38,545 nt of DNA, from assembly GCA_025517565.1 (NCBI GenBank), contig JAOPKD010000025.1, positions 1 to 38,545 of the forward strand, given 5' to 3'. How positions within the stretch are numbered: position 1 is the first letter of the stretch; each line of letters opens with the position of its first letter. Shown piece by piece: positions 1-6,911 of this stretch. The stretch is from Halapricum hydrolyticum (GTDB lineage: Archaea; Halobacteriota; Halobacteria; Halobacteriales; Haloarculaceae). The notes under the pieces are model-generated. The model was not told the origin of the DNA and ran no database searches. It saw only the letters and a program-made list of their open reading frames with translations. The translations under genes and the position numbers were made by a program.

Positions 1-288
1 CTGTCCTTGCTACCGCCTACGTCACGCTCCTACTTCAACGTGCAAAGCTGAGTACTAACTGAACCTCAGCACGTTCGATTCTCGCCCGAGTATATCCCGG
101 TGGCGATACTCCGACTCGCTACGAGGTTCTCAAACTACGATTCGGTTCCCCAAGACTCGTCCAGCGCCTCGACAAACTCGTGTGCTGGAGGCGATACAAC
201 TCATCGGTGGTAAACCGTTTCTTTCCCCATTCAGAATCCGCCGATAGATTCATCAGCTATCATCTCGTTCGAGATAACTAGATGGACA
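1..288. other. Leading intergenic stretch, no convincing gene
   Basis: No complete reading frame is supported here. A short plus-strand frame open from the window edge stops near base 62 and could be the last codons of an upstream gene, but about 19 residues cannot be assigned. The remainder is broken by stops in all frames. The last 30 bases hold a palindrome and probably the promoter of the following gene. Confidence 0.4.
262..275. promoter_or_regulatory. Short palindrome before HTH/nucleotidyltransferase pair
   Basis: ATCTCG-tt-CGAGAT: perfect 6-base arms around a 2-base centre, 13 bases before the ATG of the HTH gene. The first gene encodes a DNA-binding-type protein, and AbiEi antitoxins are known to repress their own promoters through inverted repeats, so an autoregulatory operator is a reasonable guess. 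No binding data; a chance palindrome of this size is possible. Confidence 0.35.
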
Positions 289-972
289 ATGACGATGACC
301 GACTTCATGAATCCCACCGCTGCGGAGATCGTCTTGGCGGCACAGCGTGGGGATTCTATCAACCGGATTTCGAATAAGATCGGCACGTCGTATTCGTGGG
401 TCTACGACTGGATCAACCGATTGGACGGCGCAGAAATTATCACAAATACCGATAACGGGATTCGAGTCCGTGACTATGAGATGCGACGGCGCTACGAGGA
501 GATGATGGGGACGTTGTACAGCCGCGACGAAGTTTCACAGGAGGACGCGTACGTGATCCCGCACTTCGCCGGGATGGAGTTTGCCTACACGGAGATCGAT
601 GCCACCTACGTCTGGACACACGGTGGATTCCAGATCGCCAGAGGTCACGACGACTACCCTGTGTTTATCGAGGTTCACGAGCGCGATGTCGATCGGTGGA
701 TCGAGTTCTTCGAGCGGTTCGGGGTCGACACGACCGTGGGTGAACGCCCGGACGCGGCCGATGTCGACGGGAGCGTCCACTACGTCTTGTTCCCGCAGGC
801 AGCGGACATCGACGTTGAGTGGGTCGACGGCAATCCCGTGATTCCGTTGGACGACGCGGTCAGTCAGATGATGGAGACCCGGCCGGCGTACGAACCGGCG
901 TTGGAGATGATCGCCGACGAACACGACGTGGACATCGACGCGAGACACCACGACCAGATGGCTGCTGACTGA
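289..972 (+). CDS. HTH-domain protein, putative AbiEi-like antitoxin partner
   Basis: A 227-residue acidic protein with an N-terminal helix-turn-helix of roughly residues 12-50 (TAAEIVLAAQRG, then a segment around NRISNKIGTSYSWVYDWINRL). The longer C-terminal part (YVWTHGGFQIARGHDDYPVFIEVHERDVDRW region) is not a domain I can name. Only 10 bases separate its stop from a nucleotidyltransferase gene on the same strand, so the two are almost certainly cotranscribed. That pairing of winged-helix protein then AbiEii-type nucleotidyltransferase is the layout of type IV toxin-antitoxin systems, where the HTH protein is antitoxin and repressor. In-frame ATGs at 295 and 307 are alternative starts. The role is inferred from context; it could simply be a transcription regulator. 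Confidence 0.7.
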   Translation: MTMTDFMNPTAAEIVLAAQRGDSINRISNKIGTSYSWVYDWINRLDGAEIITNTDNGIRVRDYEMRRRYEEMMGTLYSRDEVSQEDAYVIPHFAGMEFAYTEIDATYVWTHGGFQIARGHDDYPVFIEVHERDVDRWIEFFERFGVDTTVGERPDAADVDGSVHYVLFPQAADIDVEWVDGNPVIPLDDAVSQMMETRPAYEPALEMIADEHDVDIDARHHDQMAAD

Positions 973-982
973 ACCACCCATA

Positions 983-1669
983 ATGAGCCTCCAAGAGCGT
1001 CAAGCCGAACTTATCGACACACACCGCGCCGTACAGGATGAAGAACTACCGTACGTACTCGTCGGAGGTTGGGCAATCTCGGCGTTTCAGACCCGATTCA
1101 CCACTGATGTCGATTTAGTGCTCCCTGAAACAGAACTCGACGCGTACGACGCCCTCCTCGGCGAGCTGGGGTACAGCAAAGTGTTCGATAACGACGTGGC
1201 AAACGTGTACGAGGGACGAATCGTCCGGTACAAAAAATCCGTCGGTGACAACGCGGTCGAATTCGACGCCCTCGTCGGCGCACTCCGCTGTCGGCAGACC
1301 GACGCGGAATGGTCGTACCGCTATCTCCACGAACACAGCATCGTCGAGTCACTCGAAGTAGCGGAGAGTCTGACAGCTCGGATTCCCGAGCCGGCGCTGC
1401 TGTTCGCGCTCAAGCTCCACAGCGGTCGGCTCGCGGATGCGCGGGATCTGGTGATCGTCGGTTCCGAGGCAGATCTCGACAGCATCGAACAACACATCCA
1501 TCGCGGGAATCCGAGCCAGCTGGCCGAGCAAATCGAACGCGTGCTGGCGGAACTCGAAAGCGACGAGTTCGCTGACTCGTTCAAGGGCGTGTTCCAGCAG
1601 AAGGAACTCCCGGAGGGTAATATCGACGAACTGATCCAGTTCTTGCGAACCCAACGCGATAGACTCTGA
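983..1669 (+). CDS. Nucleotidyltransferase-fold protein, putative AbiEii-like toxin
   Basis: A 228-residue protein with the signature of the DNA polymerase beta-like nucleotidyltransferase superfamily: GGWAIS at residues 28-33 followed by TDVDLVL with Asp42 and Asp44, the expected metal-binding pair. Further on, LLFALKLHSGRLADARDLV around residue 135-155 resembles the helical region of AbiEii/AbiGii proteins, where conserved K and R-x-x-D residues follow the catalytic core. The preceding gene encodes an HTH protein 10 bases upstream. AbiEii-type toxins transfer nucleotides, in known cases to tRNA, and stop growth; here toxicity is inferred only. A housekeeping nucleotidyltransferase or an inactivated copy is possible, although both Asp residues are present. 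Confidence 0.7.
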   Translation: MSLQERQAELIDTHRAVQDEELPYVLVGGWAISAFQTRFTTDVDLVLPETELDAYDALLGELGYSKVFDNDVANVYEGRIVRYKKSVGDNAVEFDALVGALRCRQTDAEWSYRYLHEHSIVESLEVAESLTARIPEPALLFALKLHSGRLADARDLVIVGSEADLDSIEQHIHRGNPSQLAEQIERVLAELESDEFADSFKGVFQQKELPEGNIDELIQFLRTQRDRL

Positions 1670-1796
1670 GCGGGAATGGTGACAGGATCGGTGTCGGCGA
1701 CAGTCCATCCGACGTGCATTTCAGGTTCGACCGCGTTTCACCGTGTATGAACGCGAATTCGCTTTCGGTTTCGACATCGAGCGGGGGGAGATACCC

Positions 1797-2588
1797 ATGA
1801 CAGGAAAAGACAAATACTACAACAAGGCCAAACAGGAGGGGTATCGCGCCCGCTCGGCCTACAAGCTCAAGCAGCTAGACGAGGCTGCGGGGTTACTCGG
1901 CGAGGGCAACACCGTGATCGATCTCGGCGCAGCCCCCGGCGGCTGGCTGCAGGTGGCTGCCGAGCGTGTCGGTCCCGAGGGAACCGTCGTCGGCGTCGAC
2001 CGCCAGCGGATCGATCCCCTCGACGAGCCCGAGGCGACCGTCGAGTACGTCCGCGGGGACATGACCGACGAAGACACGAAGGCCGAGATCCGCGAGCGCG
2101 TCGGCGCTGGCGACGAAACCGGTGGTCCGGCCGACCTGGTCATGTCGGACATGGCACCGAACGTCACCGGCGAGTACAGCGTCGATCACGCCCGGTCGGT
2201 CCACCTGGCTCGCCAGGCCTTCGAGGTCGCGCTGGATCTGCTCGACTCGGGCGGGGACTTCGTCGCCAAGGTCTTCGACGGCCAGGATCTCGACGACTTC
2301 GAGGCCGACGTCGAGCGGGAGTTCGAGTACGCCCGCCGCGTCCGCCCGGACGCGACCCGCGATTCCTCTTCGGAGGTCTACATTGTCGGGAAGGGGCGGC
2401 TCACCGCTCCCGTCCGCGAGGGCGACACCCGCGAGGTGGAGATCGTCGACACCGGCCGGGACGGCGACGGGATCGCGAAGATCGACGGATTCACCGTCTT
2501 CGTCTCGGGCGTCGAGGAGGGCGAAACCGTCACCGTGCGGGTCGACGACGTGAAGCCGCGCTACGGCTTCGCCCAGCCGATCGAGTGA
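1797..2588 (+). CDS. rlmE: 23S rRNA (uridine-2'-O-)methyltransferase RlmE/FtsJ with C-terminal TRAM domain
   Basis: Predicted 263-residue SAM-dependent 2'-O-methyltransferase of the large ribosomal subunit. The RrmJ fold is clear: the early ARSAYKLKQLDE segment supplies the first catalytic lysine, then the SAM-binding loop DLGAAPGGWLQVA, SDMAPN (Asp), FVAKVF (Lys) and SSEVYIV (Glu), which together give the K-D-K-E tetrad. The last ~60 residues (REVEIVDTGRDGDGIAKIDG onward) are a TRAM RNA-binding domain, a known archaeal addition to this enzyme. The frame is open back to a GTG at 1743, but ATG 1797 is preferred: it has a purine-rich ribosome-binding site (GGGGGGAG) about 9 bases upstream, and the family starts at this MTGKDKYYNKAK segment. 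Confidence 0.93.
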   Translation: MTGKDKYYNKAKQEGYRARSAYKLKQLDEAAGLLGEGNTVIDLGAAPGGWLQVAAERVGPEGTVVGVDRQRIDPLDEPEATVEYVRGDMTDEDTKAEIRERVGAGDETGGPADLVMSDMAPNVTGEYSVDHARSVHLARQAFEVALDLLDSGGDFVAKVFDGQDLDDFEADVEREFEYARRVRPDATRDSSSEVYIVGKGRLTAPVREGDTREVEIVDTGRDGDGIAKIDGFTVFVSGVEEGETVTVRVDDVKPRYGFAQPIE

Positions 2589-2703
2589 CGAACGACGAGC
2601 GACGAAGTGGAGGCGACCAGCAGACGGATGACGAGCTGAAGGCGAGACGGTCGGTGGACAGACGACACGGGTGACGGCTGGTTCACGACGGTATCGGTAA
2701 CTA

Positions 2704-2722
2704 TTTCCGGTATATTCGGAAA
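2704..2722 (+). promoter_or_regulatory. Promoter with palindrome around the TATA box of the CcdA-like gene
   Basis: TTTCCG-GTATATT-CGGAAA: perfect 6-base arms enclose the TATA-like element TATATT (2711-2716). The ATG of the CcdA-like gene lies at 2739, about 25 bases on, so the transcript is probably leaderless. A palindrome straddling the TATA box would let a dimeric repressor block TBP/TFB binding. The promoter call is fairly safe; the operator role is inferred. Confidence 0.5.
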
Positions 2723-2738
2723 CTGGCTGACGAAGAGT

Positions 2739-3533
2739 ATGCGAACCCGGACGTTTCAGCTGGCGGGTGGCATCGCAGTCGTCGCGGGACTCGCGGCCGC
2801 GAGCGTCCTGATCGCCGGCGTCGAGACGGCGAGCACGCTGACGGGGCTGGCGCTCGCGGACGCGGTCAATCCCTGTGCGCTCGCGGTCTTGCTGATCTTG
2901 CTGACGACGATTCTCACGCGCCATCCAGAGCAGCGACGAAAGACGCTCTGGGCGGGGCTTTCGTTCGTCGCGGCGGTATTCGTCAGTTACGTGATGTTGG
3001 GCACGTTGCTGGTGTTCGGACTCAAGTCGGCGACCGAAACCGTGAGTTCGCTTCAGTTCGAGGGGTTGCAACGGTTGTTCGGCGTCTTCGCTATTGTCAT
3101 GGGGCTGTTGAACTTCAAGGACTGGATCAGCCACGGAGCCGGCGGGTTCGTCGTCGAGGTGCCCTACTCCTGGCGGCCGTCGATGCAGCGGTATCTGACC
3201 GACCCGCTCTGGCGATTCCGATCGGTCGTCGTCGGTTCGTTTCTGGCAGGTGCAGTCGTGACGCTCTTCCTGTTGCCGTGCACGGCGGGCCCGTATCTCG
3301 TCGCTGGCGGGATACTGGCCCCCTACACCTGGCCGGCGGCGCTCGCACTGCTCGCCATTTACAACCTGATATTCGTCCTGCCGATGGTCGCGATCACGCT
3401 CGTGGTTTACGGCGGCTTCGCCACCGTCGAGCAGATCAGCGGCTGGCGCGAGGAGAGCATCGAACGGCTCCACTTCGTCGCCGGAACGATCCTGTTCACG
3501 CTCGGCGTCGCGCTGGTCGTCGGAGTCGTGTGA
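2739..3533 (+). CDS. CcdA/DsbD-type thiol-disulfide membrane protein
   Basis: A 264-residue polytopic membrane protein with about six to seven hydrophobic segments. It carries two cysteines in the positions typical of CcdA proteins: DAVNPCALAV near residue 47 and LLPCTAGPY near residue 181. In the family these two membrane-embedded cysteines carry reducing equivalents from cytosolic thioredoxin across the membrane for cytochrome c maturation or other extracytoplasmic thiol reduction. The next gene, 77 bases downstream, encodes a membrane-anchored thioredoxin-fold protein with a CxxC motif, which would be the natural acceptor. The connecting loop (about residues 125-160) is longer than in minimal CcdA. 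Specific substrates cannot be told from sequence. Confidence 0.8.
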   Translation: MRTRTFQLAGGIAVVAGLAAASVLIAGVETASTLTGLALADAVNPCALAVLLILLTTILTRHPEQRRKTLWAGLSFVAAVFVSYVMLGTLLVFGLKSATETVSSLQFEGLQRLFGVFAIVMGLLNFKDWISHGAGGFVVEVPYSWRPSMQRYLTDPLWRFRSVVVGSFLAGAVVTLFLLPCTAGPYLVAGGILAPYTWPAALALLAIYNLIFVLPMVAITLVVYGGFATVEQISGWREESIERLHFVAGTILFTLGVALVVGVV

Positions 3534-3610
3534 CCGCACCGGCTCTGATCGTCGACGCCAGCGGGAAACCGATAGATTATCGGCGGGAAGCGGCCAATTT
3601 TACCGGAAGG

Positions 3611-4108
3611 ATGGCATCGGAGATCACGCGGATCATCGTCGTCGCCGCAGTCATGGGGGTCGCGGTCGTGGGCGTGGTCGCGGTCGCCCAGAACCAGCCC
3701 GGGGACCCGGGCTCCGGGGAGCCGATCGACAACGTGCAATCGGCCACTACAGTGGACGGAACAGCAGATGTGTGTGTCGTGTTCTTCTACGCGCCGGGGT
3801 GTCCGTACTGTGCGGAGGTCGAGGCGTATCTCGAAAGCGTGGCGGAGGAGCGGGAGATTACTGTCAAACAGTACAACGTAAGGACGGAGTCCGCCGAGTT
3901 GCTCATGTCGTATTACGACCGATTTGACGTGGCACAGAGAGACCGAGGGCCGGTACCGATCGTATTCGTCGGCGACGAGTACGCGGTCGGGAGCAAGGAA
4001 GGGAAAGCACTCATCCACGAGGCGCTCACGAGGGGCGAGCCCGTCGCATGTCCGGTAGTCAATGAGTCGGCTGAATCGGCGTCGGCTCCGCCCTCCCTGG
4101 CAGGTTGA
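3611..4108 (+). CDS. Membrane-anchored thioredoxin/glutaredoxin-fold protein
   Basis: A 165-residue protein. An N-terminal hydrophobic helix (residues ~6-28) looks like an uncleaved anchor or signal, followed by a low-complexity linker and a thioredoxin-type domain with VFFYAPGCPYCAEVEAYL: the CPYC active site and the expected beta-alpha context. A cis-proline region is visible in RGPVPIVFVGDEYAVG. The protein is predicted to face outside the cell and exchange disulfides with the CcdA-like protein encoded just upstream. ATG 3611 puts the hydrophobic segment at the N terminus; a GTG at 3530 overlapping the upstream stop would give a 27-residue polar extension and is less likely. Substrate unknown. 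Confidence 0.8.
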   Translation: MASEITRIIVVAAVMGVAVVGVVAVAQNQPGDPGSGEPIDNVQSATTVDGTADVCVVFFYAPGCPYCAEVEAYLESVAEEREITVKQYNVRTESAELLMSYYDRFDVAQRDRGPVPIVFVGDEYAVGSKEGKALIHEALTRGEPVACPVVNESAESASAPPSLAG

Positions 4109-4157
4109 TCGCCACCGGAAAGCAGGATATTCTCTCGATCGAATACGGGTCGTTGAT

Positions 4158-4232
4158 ACTGCCGGCTGTATCATTTCGAAATGATTCGTCCCCCGAGGTA
4201 GCGAATCTCCTTCCGAATTTACAGCCGGCAGT
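4158..4232. repeat. Inverted-repeat module 1, 13-bp perfect arms
   Basis: ACTGCCGGCTGTA at 4158-4170 is perfectly complementary to TACAGCCGGCAGT at 4220-4232. Inside the left half sits a second perfect palindrome, TCATTTCGAAATGA (4171-4184). The module has no coding content and lies between the stop of the thioredoxin-fold gene and the convergent cheF stop. It could be a small non-autonomous mobile element, a bidirectional terminator or a structured RNA. Sequence alone does not decide. Confidence 0.6.
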
Positions 4233-4235
4233 GTG

Positions 4236-4317
4236 ATAGTGATTACTGTAACGATTTACCGGTACGACCGCACTACTTCGTGCGATCGACCCGGAACAGA
4301 CTTACAGTAATCACTAT
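4236..4317. repeat. Inverted-repeat module 2, 16-bp perfect arms
   Basis: ATAGTGATTACTGTAA at 4236-4251 is perfectly complementary to TTACAGTAATCACTAT at 4302-4317, with an inner short hairpin CGCAC...GTGCG near 4270-4285. It begins three bases after module 1 ends. The two back-to-back inverted repeats of similar size (75 and 82 bases) in a convergent intergenic space suggest MITE-like insertions or a composite element; no target-site duplication was identified with confidence. Confidence 0.6.
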
Positions 4318-4367
4318 GAGTCGGTGGATCGTGCCGGTCGTCTCGACGGCTCCGGAGGCGAGTCTTC

Positions 4368-5237
4368 CTACTCGTTGACCCGTTCGAGGTACTGGTTGAC
4401 GACGATCTGCCCCCTGGCGGTCAGGACGGGGCTGTTATCGCCGGACTTGACGAGTCCCTTCTCGTGGAGCGCGTGCAGGATTCGCCTGACGGCCTGTGAG
4501 TCGGCGTCGATGACGCTTGATAAGGAGATGCCGTCGCCGGTCGAGTACAGCGCGGCGAGTGCCTCCGTCTCGCGTTCACTGAGCGAGAGGTCCTGCAGCG
4601 ATTCCAGCACGTCGTCGTACGTCCGGCGGAGGTAGCGACCGAGAAGCGACAGTTCGCGCGAGGCGTCGGTCGCTGCGACGGTCGTCAGCGCCTGCCCGTT
4701 GTCCATGTGAACGACGACCACTGCCGGTCGCTCCTGACCGTCGACGGGCCGCGTTCCACGATCGAAATCGACGATCGACGAGAGCGGCACCGTCACCGGT
4801 CCTTCCTCGGTATCGAAGACGACGCCGCCGGCTTTCAGCGAGAGGAGTCCACCGACGAACTCGGCGTCGAGAACGCGACCGCCGACTTTCGCCGGGTGCT
4901 TGATCGACACCGGCGTTCCGTTGAGCAGCGCCTTGAACAGCACTCCGGTGAACTTCTCGACCGCCGACTTCTCGGCGGCGACGACGGCCGTCGCCCGATC
5001 CGAGCCGCTCCTGTAGGCGATCGTCACCGGCGTCCCCGGCATCGGATCGACCAGTGCGGCCTCGTTCCCGCTCGCGACGTCGAAAACTCCCGTCAGCGGG
5101 ATCGTCTCCCGATCGTCCGCGTTGGCTGCCAGTACCAGTTGCTCCTCGCCGAGGAGAACCCGCCCCTCGACCGGACTGTCGCGCTCGGACCCGGCGACGC
5201 TGAACCGGCCAGTGAAATCCGCGAGGACCGACGGCAT
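4368..5237 (-). CDS. cheF: Taxis protein CheF
   Basis: A 289-residue protein matching the haloarchaeal CheF family (DUF439), which links the Che signalling proteins (CheY, CheD, CheC2) to the archaellum motor. Supporting features: overall length of about 290; an N-terminal beta-rich half (DFTGRF, VLLGEEQLVLAANADDRETIPLTGVFDV) of repeated PH-like character; and a C-terminal winged-helix-like segment (SERETEALAALYSTGDGISLSSVIDADSQAVRRILHALHEKGLV). No other che or arl gene lies in the window, so this copy is away from the main taxis cluster. Haloarchaea commonly encode more than one CheF, and this may be a divergent paralogue. A TATA-like segment about 30 bases upstream of the ATG suggests its own promoter. 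Confidence 0.8.
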   Translation of the reverse strand: MPSVLADFTGRFSVAGSERDSPVEGRVLLGEEQLVLAANADDRETIPLTGVFDVASGNEAALVDPMPGTPVTIAYRSGSDRATAVVAAEKSAVEKFTGVLFKALLNGTPVSIKHPAKVGGRVLDAEFVGGLLSLKAGGVVFDTEEGPVTVPLSSIVDFDRGTRPVDGQERPAVVVVHMDNGQALTTVAATDASRELSLLGRYLRRTYDDVLESLQDLSLSERETEALAALYSTGDGISLSSVIDADSQAVRRILHALHEKGLVKSGDNSPVLTARGQIVVNQYLERVNE

Positions 5238-5291
5238 ATCCCGCTCATCGGGCGGTTCGTGTGAATCGACTTGAACGTTGGGCCCTGATTC

Positions 5292-5900
5292 TCAGTCGGG
5301 ATATTTCGGCTCGCGCTTTTCGGCCCGTTCGAGTGCGGTCTCGACGACATCACGGACGTCGCCGTGGAAGATCGACCCGTGGCCGGCGTACATGTGCTCG
5401 ACGCCGTCGGGCATCCGATCCAGCAGCCGACGAATACTTTCGATGAGTCGCTCGCGGGACTGGCCGGGCCGGTCGGTCCGGCCGAAACTCCCGTACTCGA
5501 AGGCACCGTCGTCGTGGACGACGACGTCACCGCTGAACAGCGACGACGGGCCCACGAGCGAGACGTGATCGTCGGCGTGGCCCGGCGTGTAGACGACCTC
5601 GCAGGACTCGTCGCCGACGGTGAGCGTGTCGCCGTCGTCGATCGCGTGTGTCCGGAGCGGGTGATCGTCGTAGGCGTACACGTCGACGTCGAACGCCTCG
5701 ACGACGGCGTCGAGCTCGGCGACGTGATCGCCGTGCTGGTGGGTCAGGACGACGGCGTCGAGCTCCTCCGTGCGGGACGCGATCGCGTCGGCGACGCCCT
5801 CCATCGCGCCCGCATCGACCAGCGTCGTCTGCTTGCCGACTGCGAGATACGCGTTGGCGGTGAACGTCTCCGCGTCGGCCGTGACGTTGTACACGTCCAT
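5292..5900 (-). CDS. MBL-fold metallo-hydrolase (glyoxalase II-like)
   Basis: A 202-residue metallo-beta-lactamase-fold protein. The metal ligands are all visible: THQHGDH (His54, His56, Asp58, His59), PGHADDH (~residue 109), FSGDVV (Asp) and the C-terminal AGHG. The size and arrangement match the small hydroxyacylglutathione hydrolase-like subgroup, whose members act on thioesters, lactones or polysulfides; the substrate here is not predictable. It is encoded just downstream of cheF on the same strand with a 54-base gap, and a TATA-like element about 30 bases before its start suggests independent transcription. Confidence 0.85.
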   Translation of the reverse strand: MDVYNVTADAETFTANAYLAVGKQTTLVDAGAMEGVADAIASRTEELDAVVLTHQHGDHVAELDAVVEAFDVDVYAYDDHPLRTHAIDDGDTLTVGDESCEVVYTPGHADDHVSLVGPSSLFSGDVVVHDDGAFEYGSFGRTDRPGQSRERLIESIRRLLDRMPDGVEHMYAGHGSIFHGDVRDVVETALERAEKREPKYPD

Positions 5901-5942
5901 GGGCGAGGACAGGGCCGTGACGGGCTTGATACTGTCGACTGT

Positions 5943-6001
5943 CAGTGAATCGCCTCGGGGTCAAGCCCCGAGGCATTCTCCTAGACCGCTTGTAAACAAG
6001 C
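5943..6001. repeat. Two adjacent hairpins, possible remnant of an IS200/IS605-type (TnpB) element end
   Basis: GCCTCGGGG (5952-5960) pairs with CCCCGAGGC (5966-5974) across a 5-base loop, and 14 bases on GCTTGT-aa-ACAAGC (5988-6001) forms a second perfect hairpin. A strong hairpin of this CCTCGGGG type followed by ATTC resembles, from memory, the 3' ends of haloarchaeal IS1341/TnpB elements. No tnpB sequence is present in the window, so at most this is a scar. It may equally be an ordinary structured intergenic element. Confidence 0.3.
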
Positions 6002-6104
6002 CGTCAATCGCGGGAAACCAGCACCACTGATCTATTTCCACCCCATACATACAGACAATTTTCAACGACATTTTTTGCACGCGAACACACATACCTAGAC
6101 GAAC

Positions 6105-6284
6105 ATGGGGTTCGGGAGCTACGACGAATCCGAACAGGAGAACCAGGAGTACGACACGGACCTCGATGACGACGACGGCTTTTCTGCCGAGGAAAACGCC
6201 CACGACGGCGACGTCGAGTTCGAGTTCACGGCCTCGAACGACGAACTGATCGACCGTCTCTCGGACATCAAGGAGAACACCTGA
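6105..6284 (+). CDS. Small acidic haloarchaeal protein (DUF5786-like)
   Basis: A 59-residue, extremely acidic protein starting MGFGSYDESEQENQ and ending with an amphipathic segment SNDELIDRLSDIKENT. The opening and closing motifs match a small haloarchaeal family that I recall as DUF5786; its function is unknown. ATG 6105 is the only sensible start, and no good ribosome-binding site precedes it. The gene is separated by 36 bases from the DUF99 gene on the same strand and may be cotranscribed. No cysteine or membrane segment is present, so a cytosolic protein is expected. Confidence 0.75.
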   Translation: MGFGSYDESEQENQEYDTDLDDDDGFSAEENAHDGDVEFEFTASNDELIDRLSDIKENT

Positions 6285-6320
6285 CGTGACCGGACCGGGA
6301 AGCATCGCCTCGAAATCACC

Positions 6321-6878
6321 ATGAAGCCGGGGGTTCGCGCCCTCGGCGTGGCCGAGTCCTATCGCGAGGACACGAGCACGCTCGCCGGCGCGGTCGTGCG
6401 TGCCGACCGGGTCGTCGACGGCTTCGTTTTCGAACAGTGTACGGTCGGCGGCAGCGACGCGACCGCGTCGGTGATCGAGTTGATCGAACGGCTGGATCGC
6501 CCGGACGTTCGGCACGTCCTGCTGGCCGGGATCGCCCCTGCCTGGTACAACTTGCTGGATCTGCACGCGATCGCGGAGGCAGTCGAGCGGCCGGTGCTGT
6601 CGGTCTCTTTCGAGGAGAGCGGGGGGCTGGAGCCCGCCCTTCGGGACGCTTTCGACGGCGAGGCGCTCGCACGCCGGCTGGAGACCTATCGCGACCAGCC
6701 ACCGCGGCGGGCGGTCGATCTCGACGACGAGACAGTCTACGTCCGGGCTGTCGGGTGTTCGGCCGAGGACGCCGAGCGCGTCGTGCGCGCCTTCACGCCG
6801 GAGGGTGGGCGACCCGAGCCACTTCGGGTCGCTCGGGAGGCCGCCAGGGCTGCCGACGTGTTCCGGCGCGAATCGTGA
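6321..6878 (+). CDS. DUF99 family protein (endonuclease V-like fold)
   Basis: A 185-residue protein matching the archaeal DUF99 family, related by fold to endonuclease V. Recognisable parts: GVRALGVAESY with an early beta strand, LAGAVVRADRVVDGF, VRHVLLAGIAPAWYNLLDLHAIAEAVERPVLSVSFEESGGLEPALRDAF and a C-terminal basic/helical stretch. It lies directly upstream of a DNA-repair gene (uracil-DNA glycosylase) on the same strand with a 33-base gap, which fits a nucleic-acid role, but no enzymatic activity is established for the family to my knowledge. Confidence 0.85.
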   Translation: MKPGVRALGVAESYREDTSTLAGAVVRADRVVDGFVFEQCTVGGSDATASVIELIERLDRPDVRHVLLAGIAPAWYNLLDLHAIAEAVERPVLSVSFEESGGLEPALRDAFDGEALARRLETYRDQPPRRAVDLDDETVYVRAVGCSAEDAERVVRAFTPEGGRPEPLRVAREAARAADVFRRES

Positions 6879-6911
6879 GGGTTCATACCCTCCGAGCGCG
6901 CAACCGGTGGC

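Noticed and set aside
1893..3539. Open frame of over 500 codons on the minus strand across rlmE and the CcdA-like gene
   Set aside because: It runs antisense to two genes with clear motifs and is extremely Arg/Asp-rich, typical of a shadow frame in high-GC haloarchaeal DNA.
3530..3610. GTG start overlapping the CcdA-like stop for the thioredoxin-fold gene
   Set aside because: It would put ~27 polar residues ahead of the hydrophobic anchor; ATG 3611 gives a clean N-terminal anchor.
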